NCBI GenBank assembly: GCA_041844335.1
Contig: JBGZAX010000038.1
Span: 1-24,206, forward strand
DNA: 24,206 nt
Direction: 5' to 3'
From: CAUUFM01 sp041844335
GTDB lineage: Bacteria; Bacillota; Clostridia; Lachnospirales; Lachnospiraceae
Part shown: in pieces, positions 1-7,905 of the stretch
Numbering within the stretch: the stretch's first letter is position 1
Layout: the number at the start of each line of letters is the position of its first letter
Translations under genes and position numbers: made by a program
Notes under the pieces: generated by a model
Databases searched by the model: none
What the model was told of the DNA's origin: nothing
The model's input: the letters and a program-made list of their open reading frames with translations, nothing else

Positions 1-126
1 AACAGCGGATATATTACTGAAAACGATGATTCCGAATCTGAAGATGATTATGATTTTGATGACGAGGAAATCTATGATGAGAATGAGTTTTCAGAAGAAG
101 ACTTAGACGATGAAGATGAGTTTTAG
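1..126 (+). CDS. rpoB: RNA polymerase beta subunit, C-terminal tail (partial)
   Basis: The first 41 codons of the window are open in frame 1 and end at TAG (124-126). They encode an extremely acidic tail of mostly Asp and Glu with a few aromatic residues. No catalytic part is visible. The assignment rests on position, because the next gene 14 bases downstream is rpoC, and rpoB-rpoC is a near-universal bacterial order. Acidic, poorly conserved RpoB C-termini are common in Clostridia. The 5' part lies outside the window. An unrelated acidic protein cannot be excluded from the tail alone. Confidence 0.82.
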   Translation, partial: NSGYITENDDSESEDDYDFDDEEIYDENEFSEEDLDDEDEF

Positions 127-140
127 GAAGGAGCAAATAT

Positions 141-3100
141 ATGCCCGTAAATGCAGAAAATGTTGTTAACAATAATAAAGCCAATGCTTTTGATGCAATA
201 AAAATAACATTAGCATCTCCTGAAGAAATAAGAGGTTGGTCTTATGGAGAGGTAACAAAGCCTGAAACAATAAATTATCGTACATTAAAGCCGGAAAAAG
301 ACGGGTTGTTTTGTGAAAGGATTTTCGGCCCCAGCAAAGACTGGGAATGTCATTGCGGGAAGTATAAAAAAATACGCTTTAAGGGTAAGGTATGTGAAAC
401 CTGCGGAGTTGAGGTCACAAAGGCAAGCGTCAGACGTGAGAGAATGGGACACATAGAGCTTGCAGCTCCGGTATCTCATATTTGGTACTTTAAAGGAATA
501 CCCAGCAGAATGGGACTTGTTACCGATATTTCTCCGAAAGCTCTTGAAAATGTATTATATTTTGCAAAATATATTGTACTTGATGCCGATCCTGATACAA
601 ATCTCACATACAAGCAGATTATTACGGAAGCTGAATATCAGGAGGCTAAAAAGGCTTATCCGGGAAAGTTCAGAGCGGAAATGGGAGCCGGAGCTATAAA
701 AGAGGTTTTATCCAGAATAGATTTGCAGGCGGAGTCTGAGGAGCTTAAAGCGGAGCTTAAAAATGCAACAGGTCAGAAAAAAGCCAGAATAATTAAAAGA
801 TTGGAAGTGGTTGAGGCATTTAAGGAATCAGGAAATCGACCTGAATGGATGATACTTGATGTTATTCCTGTTATACCTCCGGATTTAAGACCTATGGTTC
901 AGCTTGACGGAGGAAGATTTGCAGCATCTGATCTTAACGATCTTTATAGAAGAATTATCAACAGAAATAATAGGTTAAAGAATTTATTAGAGCAGAATTC
1001 TCCTGAAATTATTGTGAAAAATGAAAAGAGAATGTTGCAGGAGGCTGTAGATGCTCTAATTGATAACGGAAGACGCGGCAGAGCTGTAACAGGTGCAGGA
1101 AACAGACCGTTAAAATCTCTGTCTGATATGCTGAAAGGTAAGAGCGGAAGATTCAGGCAAAATTTACTTGGAAAGCGTGTGGATTATTCCGGGCGATCGG
1201 TTATAGTGGTGGGGCCCGAATTAAAAATTTATCAGTGCGGTCTTCCAAAAGAAATGGCAATAGAGCTGTTTAAGCCATTTGTAATGAAAGAATTGGTGGC
1301 AAACGGCACAGCACATAACATTAAGGGTGCTAAAAAAATGGTTGACAGGCTTCAGACGGAGGTTTGGGACGTATTGGAAGATGTTATAAAGGAGCATCCT
1401 GTAATGCTTAATCGAGCTCCCACATTGCACCGTCTCGGAATACAGGCATTTGAGCCGATTTTAGTCGAGGGTAAAGCTATTAAGCTGCACCCGCTTGTAT
1501 GTACCGCGTTTAATGCGGATTTTGACGGAGATCAGATGGCGGTGCATTTACCTTTATCGGTGGAGGCTCAGGCTGAATGCAGATTCTTGCTGCTGTCACC
1601 TAATAACCTGCTTAAGCCGTCAGACGGCGGTCCCGTTGCCGTACCATCACAGGATATGGTTCTTGGAGTTTACTACCTGACTCAGGAAAGAGAGGGTGCA
1701 AAGGGAGAAGGTAAGTTTTTTAAAGATATTAATGAGGCTATAGTTGCATACGAAAATAAAGTAATTACATTACAGAGTCGTATTTCAGTGCGTGTAAGCA
1801 AGAAATTAAGTGATGGTACTGTTTGTTCACAGATAGTTACCTCGACAGTCGGAAGATTTATTTTTAATGAGATAATACCGCAGGATTTAGGCTTTGTGGA
1901 TAGAAGTATAGAAGAAAATAGATTAAATTTGGAAGTTGATTTTCTTGTCAGAAAAAAGGAATTAAAGCAGATACTTGAGCGTGTTATTACAAATCACGGT
2001 GCTACAAAGACTGCGGAAGTTCTGGACGATATTAAGGATATGGGGTATAAATATTCCACAAAGGCAGCTATTACCGTATCTATTTCCGATATGACCGTCC
2101 CCGATAAAAAGCCGGATATGCTAAAAGAGGCTCAGAGAAAGGTTGATCAGATTAATACGAACTTTAAAATGGGTCTGACCAACGAAGAGGGCAGGTACAG
2201 CGAGGTAATTCGCGTATGGAAAGACACCGATGAGAGATTGACCAAAGCATTATTGGAGGGGCTTGATAAATATAATAACATATATATGATGGCGAATTCC
2301 GGAGCAAGAGGTTCCGATAAGCAGATAAAACAGCTTGCCGGTATGCGTGGACTTATGGCTGACACCACCGGACACACAATAGAGCTGCCTATAAAATCGA
2401 ATTTCCGAGAGGGACTTAATGTATTGGAATATTTTATGTCCGCACACGGAGCCAGAAAGGGTCTGTCCGATACCGCTCTAAGAACGGCAGATTCAGGATT
2501 TTTAACAAGACGTCTTGTAGATGTGGCACAGTCTCTGATTATCAGAGAGGTTGATTGCTGTGAAGGTGAAGAAGAGATAGTGGGCACCTATGTATCTACA
2601 TTTAGAGACGGCAAGGAAGTAATAGAGGATATCAGGGAGAGAATTACGGGAAGATTTTCTTGCGAAGATATTTTGGACGCCGACGGCAATGTGATTGTAG
2701 CTAAGAATACAATGATTACTAAGAAGAGAGCGGAAGAAGTCATATCAAGAGGTGTAGATAATAATAAAAAACCCTATGAAAAGATAAAGATAAGATCAAT
2801 TCTGAGCTGTAAATGTAAGAACGGTATTTGTTCCAAGTGTTACGGTTCAAATATGGCTACAGGAGAAATGGTGCAGACAGGTGAATCTGTAGGCATAATT
2901 GCCGCTCAGTCGATAGGTGAGCCGGGTACTCAGCTTACTATGAGAACATTCCAGACGGGAGGTGTTGCAGGTGGCGATATTACTCAAGGCTTGCCAAGAG
3001 TTGAGGAGTTGTTTGAGGCAAGAAAGCCTAAGGGTCTTGCGATAGTCAGCGAAATTGACGGTGTTGTTTCTATCGGTGAGGGAAAGAAAAAGGAAGTCAC

Positions 3101-3779
3101 CGTTACTAATCGAAAAGACAATGAATCAAGAACCTATCTTATACCTTACGGTTCTGTTCTTAAGGTGGAAGAGGGTCAGGAGCTGCATGCCGGAGATGAA
3201 ATAACTCAGGGAAGCATTAATCCTCACGAACTGCTTGAAATTAAGGGTGCTGAGGCAGCTCAAAACTATATGATTCAGGAGGTTCAAAAGGTTTACAGGC
3301 TACAGGGTGTTGAAATAAATGACAAGCATATTGAAGTTATTGTGCGTCAAATGATGAAGAAAATCAAGATTGAAGATAACGGTGATTCGACCTTGCTGCC
3401 AGGAACTTTTGTCGATGTATTGGAATTAAATGACATCAATAAACAGCTGATTGAAGACGGGTTGAAGCCCGTTCAGGGAAAACAGGTGATGCTTGGAATA
3501 ACTAAGGCATCATTGGAAACCGATTCATTCTTATCGGCTGCTTCCTTTCAGGAAACAACGAAGGTGCTTACCGCATCTGCTATTAAGGGAAAGGTTGACA
3601 GGCTGCTGGGTTTAAAAGAGAACGTTATTATAGGAAAGCTGATACCCGCCGGTACCGGAATGAAGGTGTATCATAATGTCAAGTTAAGTACGGAATTTGA
3701 AGAAAATGAAGTGGTAATTGATGATATTATGTCTGAAAATTTAGATATTATTGATAATGATATAGACTATGAGGATTAA
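141..3779 (+). CDS. rpoC: DNA-directed RNA polymerase subunit beta'
   Basis: This is the largest catalytic subunit of RNA polymerase, 1212 residues, close to the roughly 1200 usual in Firmicutes and without the insertions of the E. coli protein. The N-terminal zinc site is C70-x-C72-x12-C85-x2-C88. The active-site loop NADFDGD spans residues 458-464, with the Mg-binding aspartates D460, D462 and D464. The second zinc site uses C890, C892, C897 and C900, with a probable partner among C806/C807. The trigger-loop region, with the QSIGEPGTQLTMRTF motif, follows at roughly 910-930. The ATG is preceded by GGAAGGAG at good spacing, and the gene lies 14 bases after the rpoB stop, so the two are cotranscribed. 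The C-terminus is again acidic. A strong terminator follows 9 bases after the stop. Confidence 0.99.
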   Translation: MPVNAENVVNNNKANAFDAIKITLASPEEIRGWSYGEVTKPETINYRTLKPEKDGLFCERIFGPSKDWECHCGKYKKIRFKGKVCETCGVEVTKASVRRERMGHIELAAPVSHIWYFKGIPSRMGLVTDISPKALENVLYFAKYIVLDADPDTNLTYKQIITEAEYQEAKKAYPGKFRAEMGAGAIKEVLSRIDLQAESEELKAELKNATGQKKARIIKRLEVVEAFKESGNRPEWMILDVIPVIPPDLRPMVQLDGGRFAASDLNDLYRRIINRNNRLKNLLEQNSPEIIVKNEKRMLQEAVDALIDNGRRGRAVTGAGNRPLKSLSDMLKGKSGRFRQNLLGKRVDYSGRSVIVVGPELKIYQCGLPKEMAIELFKPFVMKELVANGTAHNIKGAKKMVDRLQTEVWDVLEDVIKEHPVMLNRAPTLHRLGIQAFEPILVEGKAIKLHPLVCTAFNADFDGDQMAVHLPLSVEAQAECRFLLLSPNNLLKPSDGGPVAVPSQDMVLGVYYLTQEREGAKGEGKFFKDINEAIVAYENKVITLQSRISVRVSKKLSDGTVCSQIVTSTVGRFIFNEIIPQDLGFVDRSIEENRLNLEVDFLVRKKELKQILERVITNHGATKTAEVLDDIKDMGYKYSTKAAITVSISDMTVPDKKPDMLKEAQRKVDQINTNFKMGLTNEEGRYSEVIRVWKDTDERLTKALLEGLDKYNNIYMMANSGARGSDKQIKQLAGMRGLMADTTGHTIELPIKSNFREGLNVLEYFMSAHGARKGLSDTALRTADSGFLTRRLVDVAQSLIIREVDCCEGEEEIVGTYVSTFRDGKEVIEDIRERITGRFSCEDILDADGNVIVAKNTMITKKRAEEVISRGVDNNKKPYEKIKIRSILSCKCKNGICSKCYGSNMATGEMVQTGESVGIIAAQSIGEPGTQLTMRTFQTGGVAGGDITQGLPRVEELFEARKPKGLAIVSEIDGVVSIGEGKKKEVTVTNRKDNESRTYLIPYGSVLKVEEGQELHAGDEITQGSINPHELLEIKGAEAAQNYMIQEVQKVYRLQGVEINDKHIEVIVRQMMKKIKIEDNGDSTLLPGTFVDVLELNDINKQLIEDGLKPVQGKQVMLGITKASLETDSFLSAASFQETTKVLTASAIKGKVDRLLGLKENVIIGKLIPAGTGMKVYHNVKLSTEFEENEVVIDDIMSENLDIIDNDIDYED

Positions 3780-3788
3780 ATAGTTTTT

Positions 3789-3827
3789 ACGAAGTCATTG
3801 CATTTTTGCGATGACTTCGTTTTTTTT
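3789..3827 (+). terminator. Rho-independent terminator of rpoBC
   Basis: A perfect 10-bp stem, ACGAAGTCAT (3789-3798) with ATGACTTCGT (3811-3820), encloses a 12-base loop. The stem runs directly into an unbroken T-tract ending at 3827. It sits 9 bases after the rpoC stop codon and separates the polymerase operon from the fermentation cluster. Confidence 0.93.
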
Positions 3828-3906
3828 AAAAATTTTTTTATCGTTTATACACAGTATCGAGTTTAGATTTGATTTTTTATCAAAAAAATTTTATGAAAAA
3901 AGTGAA

Positions 3907-3921
3907 AAATTTCTAAAAATA
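3907..3921. promoter_or_regulatory. Candidate CodY-like box upstream of the fermentation cluster
   Basis: The 15-mer AAATTTCTAAAAATA differs at three positions from the CodY consensus AATTTTCWGAAAATT. It ends two bases before the -35 hexamer of the promoter at 3924. CodY senses branched-chain amino acids and GTP in low-G+C Gram-positives, so control of a cluster holding brnQ and an aminotransferase would make sense. The region is very AT-rich, so a chance match is quite possible. The 337-base gap 3780-4116 otherwise holds only the terminator, the promoter and the dyad at 3965. Confidence 0.3.
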
Positions 3922-3923
3922 TA

Positions 3924-3952
3924 TTGACAAATTTATATAAAATTGATAAAGT
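3924..3952 (+). promoter_or_regulatory. Sigma-A-type promoter of the fermentation cluster
   Basis: A perfect -35 TTGACA (3924-3929) is followed after 17 bases by TAAAGT (3947-3952), which matches four of six bases of the -10 consensus. This predicts a start near 3959 and a leader of about 155 bases before the CoA-transferase. The leader is AT-rich and shows no T-box or riboswitch fold that I can recognise. Confidence 0.55.
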
Positions 3953-3964
3953 GTATACGTAAGG

Positions 3965-3980
3965 AAATGATATGTCATTT
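3965..3980. promoter_or_regulatory. Perfect dyad just downstream of the predicted transcription start
   Basis: AAATGA-TATG-TCATTT is a perfect 6-bp inverted repeat with a 4-base centre. It lies about 6-20 bases after the start predicted from the promoter at 3924-3952, a position where a repressor would block early elongation. The binding protein is unknown. AT-rich dyads of this size occur by chance, so confidence is low. Confidence 0.3.
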
Positions 3981-4116
3981 TTAATATATAAAATATAAAA
4001 AGTTACATATTTTTTATGTTGTATGCTTAATATTTTATATCAGTTTTTTAATTTTATTCGTAATATTATCTAACAGTGGGATAATTAATTAAACTTTTTT
4101 AAGGAGGAGATATACT

Positions 4117-5358
4117 ATGAGTAAACCACTAGAGGGAGTAAAGGTAGTGGAGCTTGCTACATTTATTGCAGCTGCAGCCTCTGGAAGATTTATGGCGGAT
4201 TTGGGGGCAGATGTCATTAAGGTTGAAACTGCAAAAGGTGATCCGCTTCGCTATACAGCTCCGTCAGAGGGTAGACCTTTCAGTATGATAGAGAACACCA
4301 CTTGGGATCTCGAAAACGGAAACAAGCGTTGCATATCATTAGACATGAGAAGTGAAGAGGGAAAAGAGGCTTTCTTCAAGCTGCTTGAAACAGCCGATGT
4401 TCTTATTACAAACTGGAGAGTTCAGGCTCTTCAAAGAGCAGGTCTCGACTATGAAACGTTGAAGGTCAGATTTCCTAAGCTTGTATATGCAATTTGTACA
4501 GGTTATGGCGAGTTCGGTCCGGATAAGGATTTACCGGGATTCGATTTTACCGCGTTCTTTGCCAGAGGTGGATACTTAGATTCCTTAAGACAAAAAGACA
4601 CAAAGCCTATGAATGTTGTTCCGGGAATTGGAGATCACAACGTGGGTATGAACCTTGCAGCCGGTATTTTAGCCGCTTTATATCAGGTTAAGACAAAGGG
4701 AATAGGAGAGAAAGTTGAAACATCATTGTTTGAAAGCGCGATCTTTAATATGGGAATGATGATACAGGCTTCGAACTATGAGGGTATAGCTCAGAATTAT
4801 CCTATAGATGTTAGAGAAAGTGCAAATCCTTTCAATTCTGCATGGAAGACAAAGGATAACAGATATATACAGACATGTATGCCGGATTACAATACATACT
4901 ACAAAACGTTTATGGAAGTGATAGGCAGATCCGATTTAGTTGAAAAGGAAGAATATTTCCCCGTTAAAAATCTACAGTCAAACAAGCTGGGCACAGAGCT
5001 TTATGACATAGTAATGGAAGCTATGGGCAAAAAGACAATGGATGAATGGAATAAGCTGTTCAGAGAAGCCGATATTCCGTTTGCTTTGGCTCAAAACTGG
5101 GTAGAGATTAGAAATGACGAGCAGGCTATAGCAAATGATTGTTTCTATGATATGGAGTATTCTACAGGAGCTACCAGAAGACTTGTATGTCTGCCGGTTA
5201 AATTTGCAGAAATGGGTAAACCCGAATACAAACACGGACCGTTTATAGGTGAGCATAGTCGTGAAGTATTAAAAGAAATCGGTTACAAAGATGATCAAAT
5301 AGACAATATGCTTGCAAATAAGAGTTTATTTATAGGTGATATAAACCAATACAAATAA
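4117..5358 (+). CDS. Family III (CaiB/BaiF) CoA-transferase, HadA/FldA-like
   Basis: This 413-residue enzyme probably moves CoA between an enoyl-CoA or acyl-CoA and a 2-hydroxyacid, making the (R)-2-hydroxyacyl-CoA that a dehydratase then acts on in reductive Stickland fermentation. The family nucleophile is D173 in GIGDHNVGM. The segments GDPLRYTAPSEGRP (41-54), ITNWR (97-101) and PGFDFTAFFARGG (140-152) resemble, from memory, clostridial phenyllactate (FldA) and 2-hydroxyisocaproate (HadA) CoA-transferases very closely. Length fits the family (about 400). The ATG has AAGGAGGAG upstream. It heads a cluster with a 2-hydroxyacid dehydrogenase, BrnQ and an aminotransferase, which favours a leucine-type substrate, but an aromatic substrate cannot be excluded. 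The choice between hadA and fldA cannot be made from sequence. Confidence 0.9.
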   Translation: MSKPLEGVKVVELATFIAAAASGRFMADLGADVIKVETAKGDPLRYTAPSEGRPFSMIENTTWDLENGNKRCISLDMRSEEGKEAFFKLLETADVLITNWRVQALQRAGLDYETLKVRFPKLVYAICTGYGEFGPDKDLPGFDFTAFFARGGYLDSLRQKDTKPMNVVPGIGDHNVGMNLAAGILAALYQVKTKGIGEKVETSLFESAIFNMGMMIQASNYEGIAQNYPIDVRESANPFNSAWKTKDNRYIQTCMPDYNTYYKTFMEVIGRSDLVEKEEYFPVKNLQSNKLGTELYDIVMEAMGKKTMDEWNKLFREADIPFALAQNWVEIRNDEQAIANDCFYDMEYSTGATRRLVCLPVKFAEMGKPEYKHGPFIGEHSREVLKEIGYKDDQIDNMLANKSLFIGDINQYK

Positions 5359-5373
5359 ATAGAATAGATTTGT

Positions 5374-5413
5374 TAATGCTGTGTATCTAACGCTAAGTGT
5401 TAATGCTTAGATA
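5374..5413 (+). repeat. Intercistronic repeats and hairpin between CoA-transferase and dehydrogenase
   Basis: The 97-base gap holds three copies of TAAYGCT starting at 5374, 5388 and 5401, spaced 14 and 13 bases. The outer two belong to an exact 10-base direct repeat TGTTAATGCT (5371-5380 and 5398-5407). A 7-bp inverted repeat TATCTAA (5384-5390) / TTAGATA (5407-5413) overlaps the last two copies. No T-tract follows, so it is not a terminator. A role in mRNA processing or stability is a guess. Confidence 0.35.
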
Positions 5414-5455
5414 AAAAAATATATATTATAAAAATCCAAGGAGGAATCTAAAGTA

Positions 5456-6445
5456 ATGGAAAAAATTATTGTTACCTTTGACAGAGTAGTAGTTGAGAAA
5501 TTCACTAAGACTATACCAGAGGGAATGGAGCTTGAGTATGTTGAGCATACACCTGACGAGGCGGAGCTGATAGCAAAAATTAAGGACGTTACATATTTGC
5601 TGTGCAGCCCTATGCATTTCATAACCAAGAACATTATTGACAATTGCCCAAATCTAAAATTAATTCAGTCAATTGGAGCGGGTTATGACAAGGTGGACTT
5701 AGAGTATGCAAAGTCTAAGGGCATCTTTGTATGTAACAACAGAGGCGTTAACGCTGTGCCGGTTGCAGAGCATGCTGTATTATTAATGTTAGCTTGCTTA
5801 AAGAAATTACCTTATGCTGATAGAGAAATCAAGAAGGGTAGATTCAATGAAGTGTTAGGAGAGTATCGTGCTTGGGGACACAATGAATTAGGAACAAGAA
5901 CAATCGGTCTGATCGGAATGGGCGCTATCGGTAGAGTTGTTGCTCAGATTCTTCATGGCTTCGGAGCAACAGTTGTTTACACGGATGTTGTTAGAGCTGA
6001 CAAGGAATTTGAAGATACATACAATGTTAAGTATGTTGACAATCACGACTATATCTATGAGAACTGCGATATTATAACATATCATGTTCCGGTATTGGAC
6101 AGCACAAAGGGTCTATGTAATAAGGCCAACATCGCAAAGATGAAGAAAGATGTTATCATTATTAACGTTTCCAGAGGTGAAATAGTTAACAATGAGGACT
6201 TAAAAGAAGCACTTGAGAGCGGAAGAGTAATAGCAGGACTTGATGTTGTTGCTCCTGAGCCGCCGGATGAGAAGACACATCCATTATTAAACCTATCTCC
6301 GAAGGGCAATGAGAACCTGATCATTACTCCACATATGGCAGGAACAACAGACGATGCATTCATAAGAATGTGCAATTGGTCATATGAGAATATGAGAAAA
6401 GTTCAGCATGGGGAAAGGCCAAATAACATAGTTAATGGACTATAA
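5456..6445 (+). CDS. D-isomer-specific 2-hydroxyacid dehydrogenase, NAD-dependent
   Basis: This 329-residue enzyme probably reduces a 2-oxoacid to the (R)-2-hydroxyacid with NADH, supplying the CoA-transferase encoded upstream. The Rossmann motif is G154-M-G-A-I-G159. An acidic D177 at the end of the second strand favours NAD over NADP. The catalytic triad is R240 (in SRGE), E268 (in APEPP) and H293 (in TPHMAG). The substrate-domain motif QSIGAGYDKVD lies at 71-81. From memory, clostridial LdhA and FldH have a different catalytic segment without APEPP, so this looks like the phosphoglycerate/glyoxylate-reductase-like branch recruited to the same step. AAGGAGG lies 11 bases before the ATG. It ends 21 bases before brnQ and is clearly cotranscribed with it. 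The substrate is inferred from context only. Confidence 0.9.
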   Translation: MEKIIVTFDRVVVEKFTKTIPEGMELEYVEHTPDEAELIAKIKDVTYLLCSPMHFITKNIIDNCPNLKLIQSIGAGYDKVDLEYAKSKGIFVCNNRGVNAVPVAEHAVLLMLACLKKLPYADREIKKGRFNEVLGEYRAWGHNELGTRTIGLIGMGAIGRVVAQILHGFGATVVYTDVVRADKEFEDTYNVKYVDNHDYIYENCDIITYHVPVLDSTKGLCNKANIAKMKKDVIIINVSRGEIVNNEDLKEALESGRVIAGLDVVAPEPPDEKTHPLLNLSPKGNENLIITPHMAGTTDDAFIRMCNWSYENMRKVQHGERPNNIVNGL

Positions 6446-6466
6446 AAAATAAAGTGAGGACTTTGT

Positions 6467-7807
6467 ATGGGAAATAAAAACAAATTTTTTGATATTATAG
6501 TTATCGGTTTTGCATTGTTTGCAATATTCTTTGGTGCTGGTAATCTAATATTCCCTCCATATCTTGGAGTTATTTCTGGAAATAAATGGCTTTCATCTAT
6601 ATCAGGATTCCTTGTAACCGATCCGATTCTTCCGGTAGTTGCTATTGTGGCTACAGCTATGGTTGGCGGTAAAGCTGATGATATGGGTAAAAGAGTTGGT
6701 GTTACATTTGCGAAAGTTATTCAGACAGTTTGTATTTTGATAATCGGTGCATTTTTCGCTTCACCAAGAACTGCAGCTACAACGCATGACGTTGCTGTAA
6801 AACAGTTATTTCCCGGAGTTCCGGGATTCGTGACATCAATAGTATTCTTTGCTATAGTTGTTTTCTTCACATTAAATCCCGGTGAAGTTATTAATAAAAT
6901 TGGTAAGATTTTAACACCTGCACTTTTGATTGTCCTATTCCTGATAATTATCAAGGCTGTGGTAGTTCCTGTAGGACCTATAGCCGAGCCTATGATAGAG
7001 GGTACTTTCTTAAAGGGCTTTACAGAAGGATACAACACAATGGACGCTTTGGCAGGAGCTCTGTTTGCCGGATTGGTTATCACCGATCTTGTCAGAAAAG
7101 GTTATGTTGAGAAAAAGGAACAGTTCAGAATGTTATTGGGTGTAGGTGTTGTAGCGATAGTATTGCTTGCATTGGTATACGGAGGCTTAACATTCATCGG
7201 TGCTTGTATGTCATCTTACTATACGGGACAGGATCCATCCAGTATAGAAAGAGTTCCGTTATTAATTGATTTGGTTACCAGAGTATTTGGTCAGGTTGGT
7301 AAAGCTGCTATAGCCTTGGCGGTTACTTTAGCTTGTTTAACAACAGCTATCGGTTTGGCATCTACCTGCGGTGATTATTTTGAGAATCTGTCTCATGGCA
7401 AACTGTCTTACAAGCCTATGGCATTAGCCACAATAGGAGTTGCATTCATGATGTCTCTGATCGGAACAGAGAAGATAATCAATGTTGCAGTACCTGTGTT
7501 ATTGATAATTTATCCGATATTTATGTGCTTAGTATTGTTCAGCTTATTTGATTCCATGATCCAGTATAACTGGACATACACAGGAGCGGTAGTATTGGTT
7601 GTACCGTATGCCATAATTACCTCATTACATGGTTTCTTTGGAATAAAGGCTCTTGACGGTATTGCATTACCGTTAGCAAAACTGCCGTTAACGGAGGCAG
7701 GTTTCGGTTGGCTATTACCTGCAATTGTTGGCGCTGTCATCTTTACTATAATAGCTGCTGTAGTTAAAGGGCCTACAAGACCGGCAAATGATCAGGAAGC
7801 TGCTTGA
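6467..7807 (+). CDS. brnQ: Branched-chain amino acid carrier (LIVCS family)
   Basis: This 446-residue integral membrane protein should import leucine, isoleucine or valine with Na+ or H+. The N-terminus carries the family signature FALFAIFFGAGNLIFPPYLG at about residues 16-35. About a dozen hydrophobic segments follow, including stretches near 37-65, 84-96, 119-139, 146-171 and 222-250. The length is usual for BrnQ. The start is an ATG after GTGAGGA. The gene lies 21 bases after the dehydrogenase, so both share a transcript. Its presence is the main clue that the surrounding enzymes ferment a branched-chain amino acid. A hairpin with only a weak T-tract follows and may reduce read-through to the aminotransferase. 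Confidence 0.95.
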   Translation: MGNKNKFFDIIVIGFALFAIFFGAGNLIFPPYLGVISGNKWLSSISGFLVTDPILPVVAIVATAMVGGKADDMGKRVGVTFAKVIQTVCILIIGAFFASPRTAATTHDVAVKQLFPGVPGFVTSIVFFAIVVFFTLNPGEVINKIGKILTPALLIVLFLIIIKAVVVPVGPIAEPMIEGTFLKGFTEGYNTMDALAGALFAGLVITDLVRKGYVEKKEQFRMLLGVGVVAIVLLALVYGGLTFIGACMSSYYTGQDPSSIERVPLLIDLVTRVFGQVGKAAIALAVTLACLTTAIGLASTCGDYFENLSHGKLSYKPMALATIGVAFMMSLIGTEKIINVAVPVLLIIYPIFMCLVLFSLFDSMIQYNWTYTGAVVLVVPYAIITSLHGFFGIKALDGIALPLAKLPLTEAGFGWLLPAIVGAVIFTIIAAVVKGPTRPANDQEAA

Positions 7808-7829
7808 TAATTTAATTATTTCAGTAACA

Positions 7830-7858
7830 AAGGGGCTATTTTACATAGCCCTTTATAT
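7830..7858 (+). terminator. Hairpin after brnQ, weak or partial terminator
   Basis: AAGGGGCTAT (7830-7839) pairs with ATAGCCCTTT (7845-7854) over 10 bp, including one G-U pair, around a TTTAC loop. The following bases are only a broken T-tract (the stem's TTT, then ATAT). It probably acts as a leaky terminator or 3'-end stabiliser, setting a lower or separate level for the aminotransferase. I see no convincing promoter between it and 7906. Confidence 0.6.
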
Positions 7859-7905
7859 CAAGAATATTTGTATATTTTTTAACACTATAAGGAGGTAATA
7901 TTTTT

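Noticed and set aside
2147..2587. Long minus-strand open frame of 146 codons inside rpoC
   Set aside because: It is the antisense shadow of a strongly conserved gene, with no ribosome binding site and no recognisable domain.
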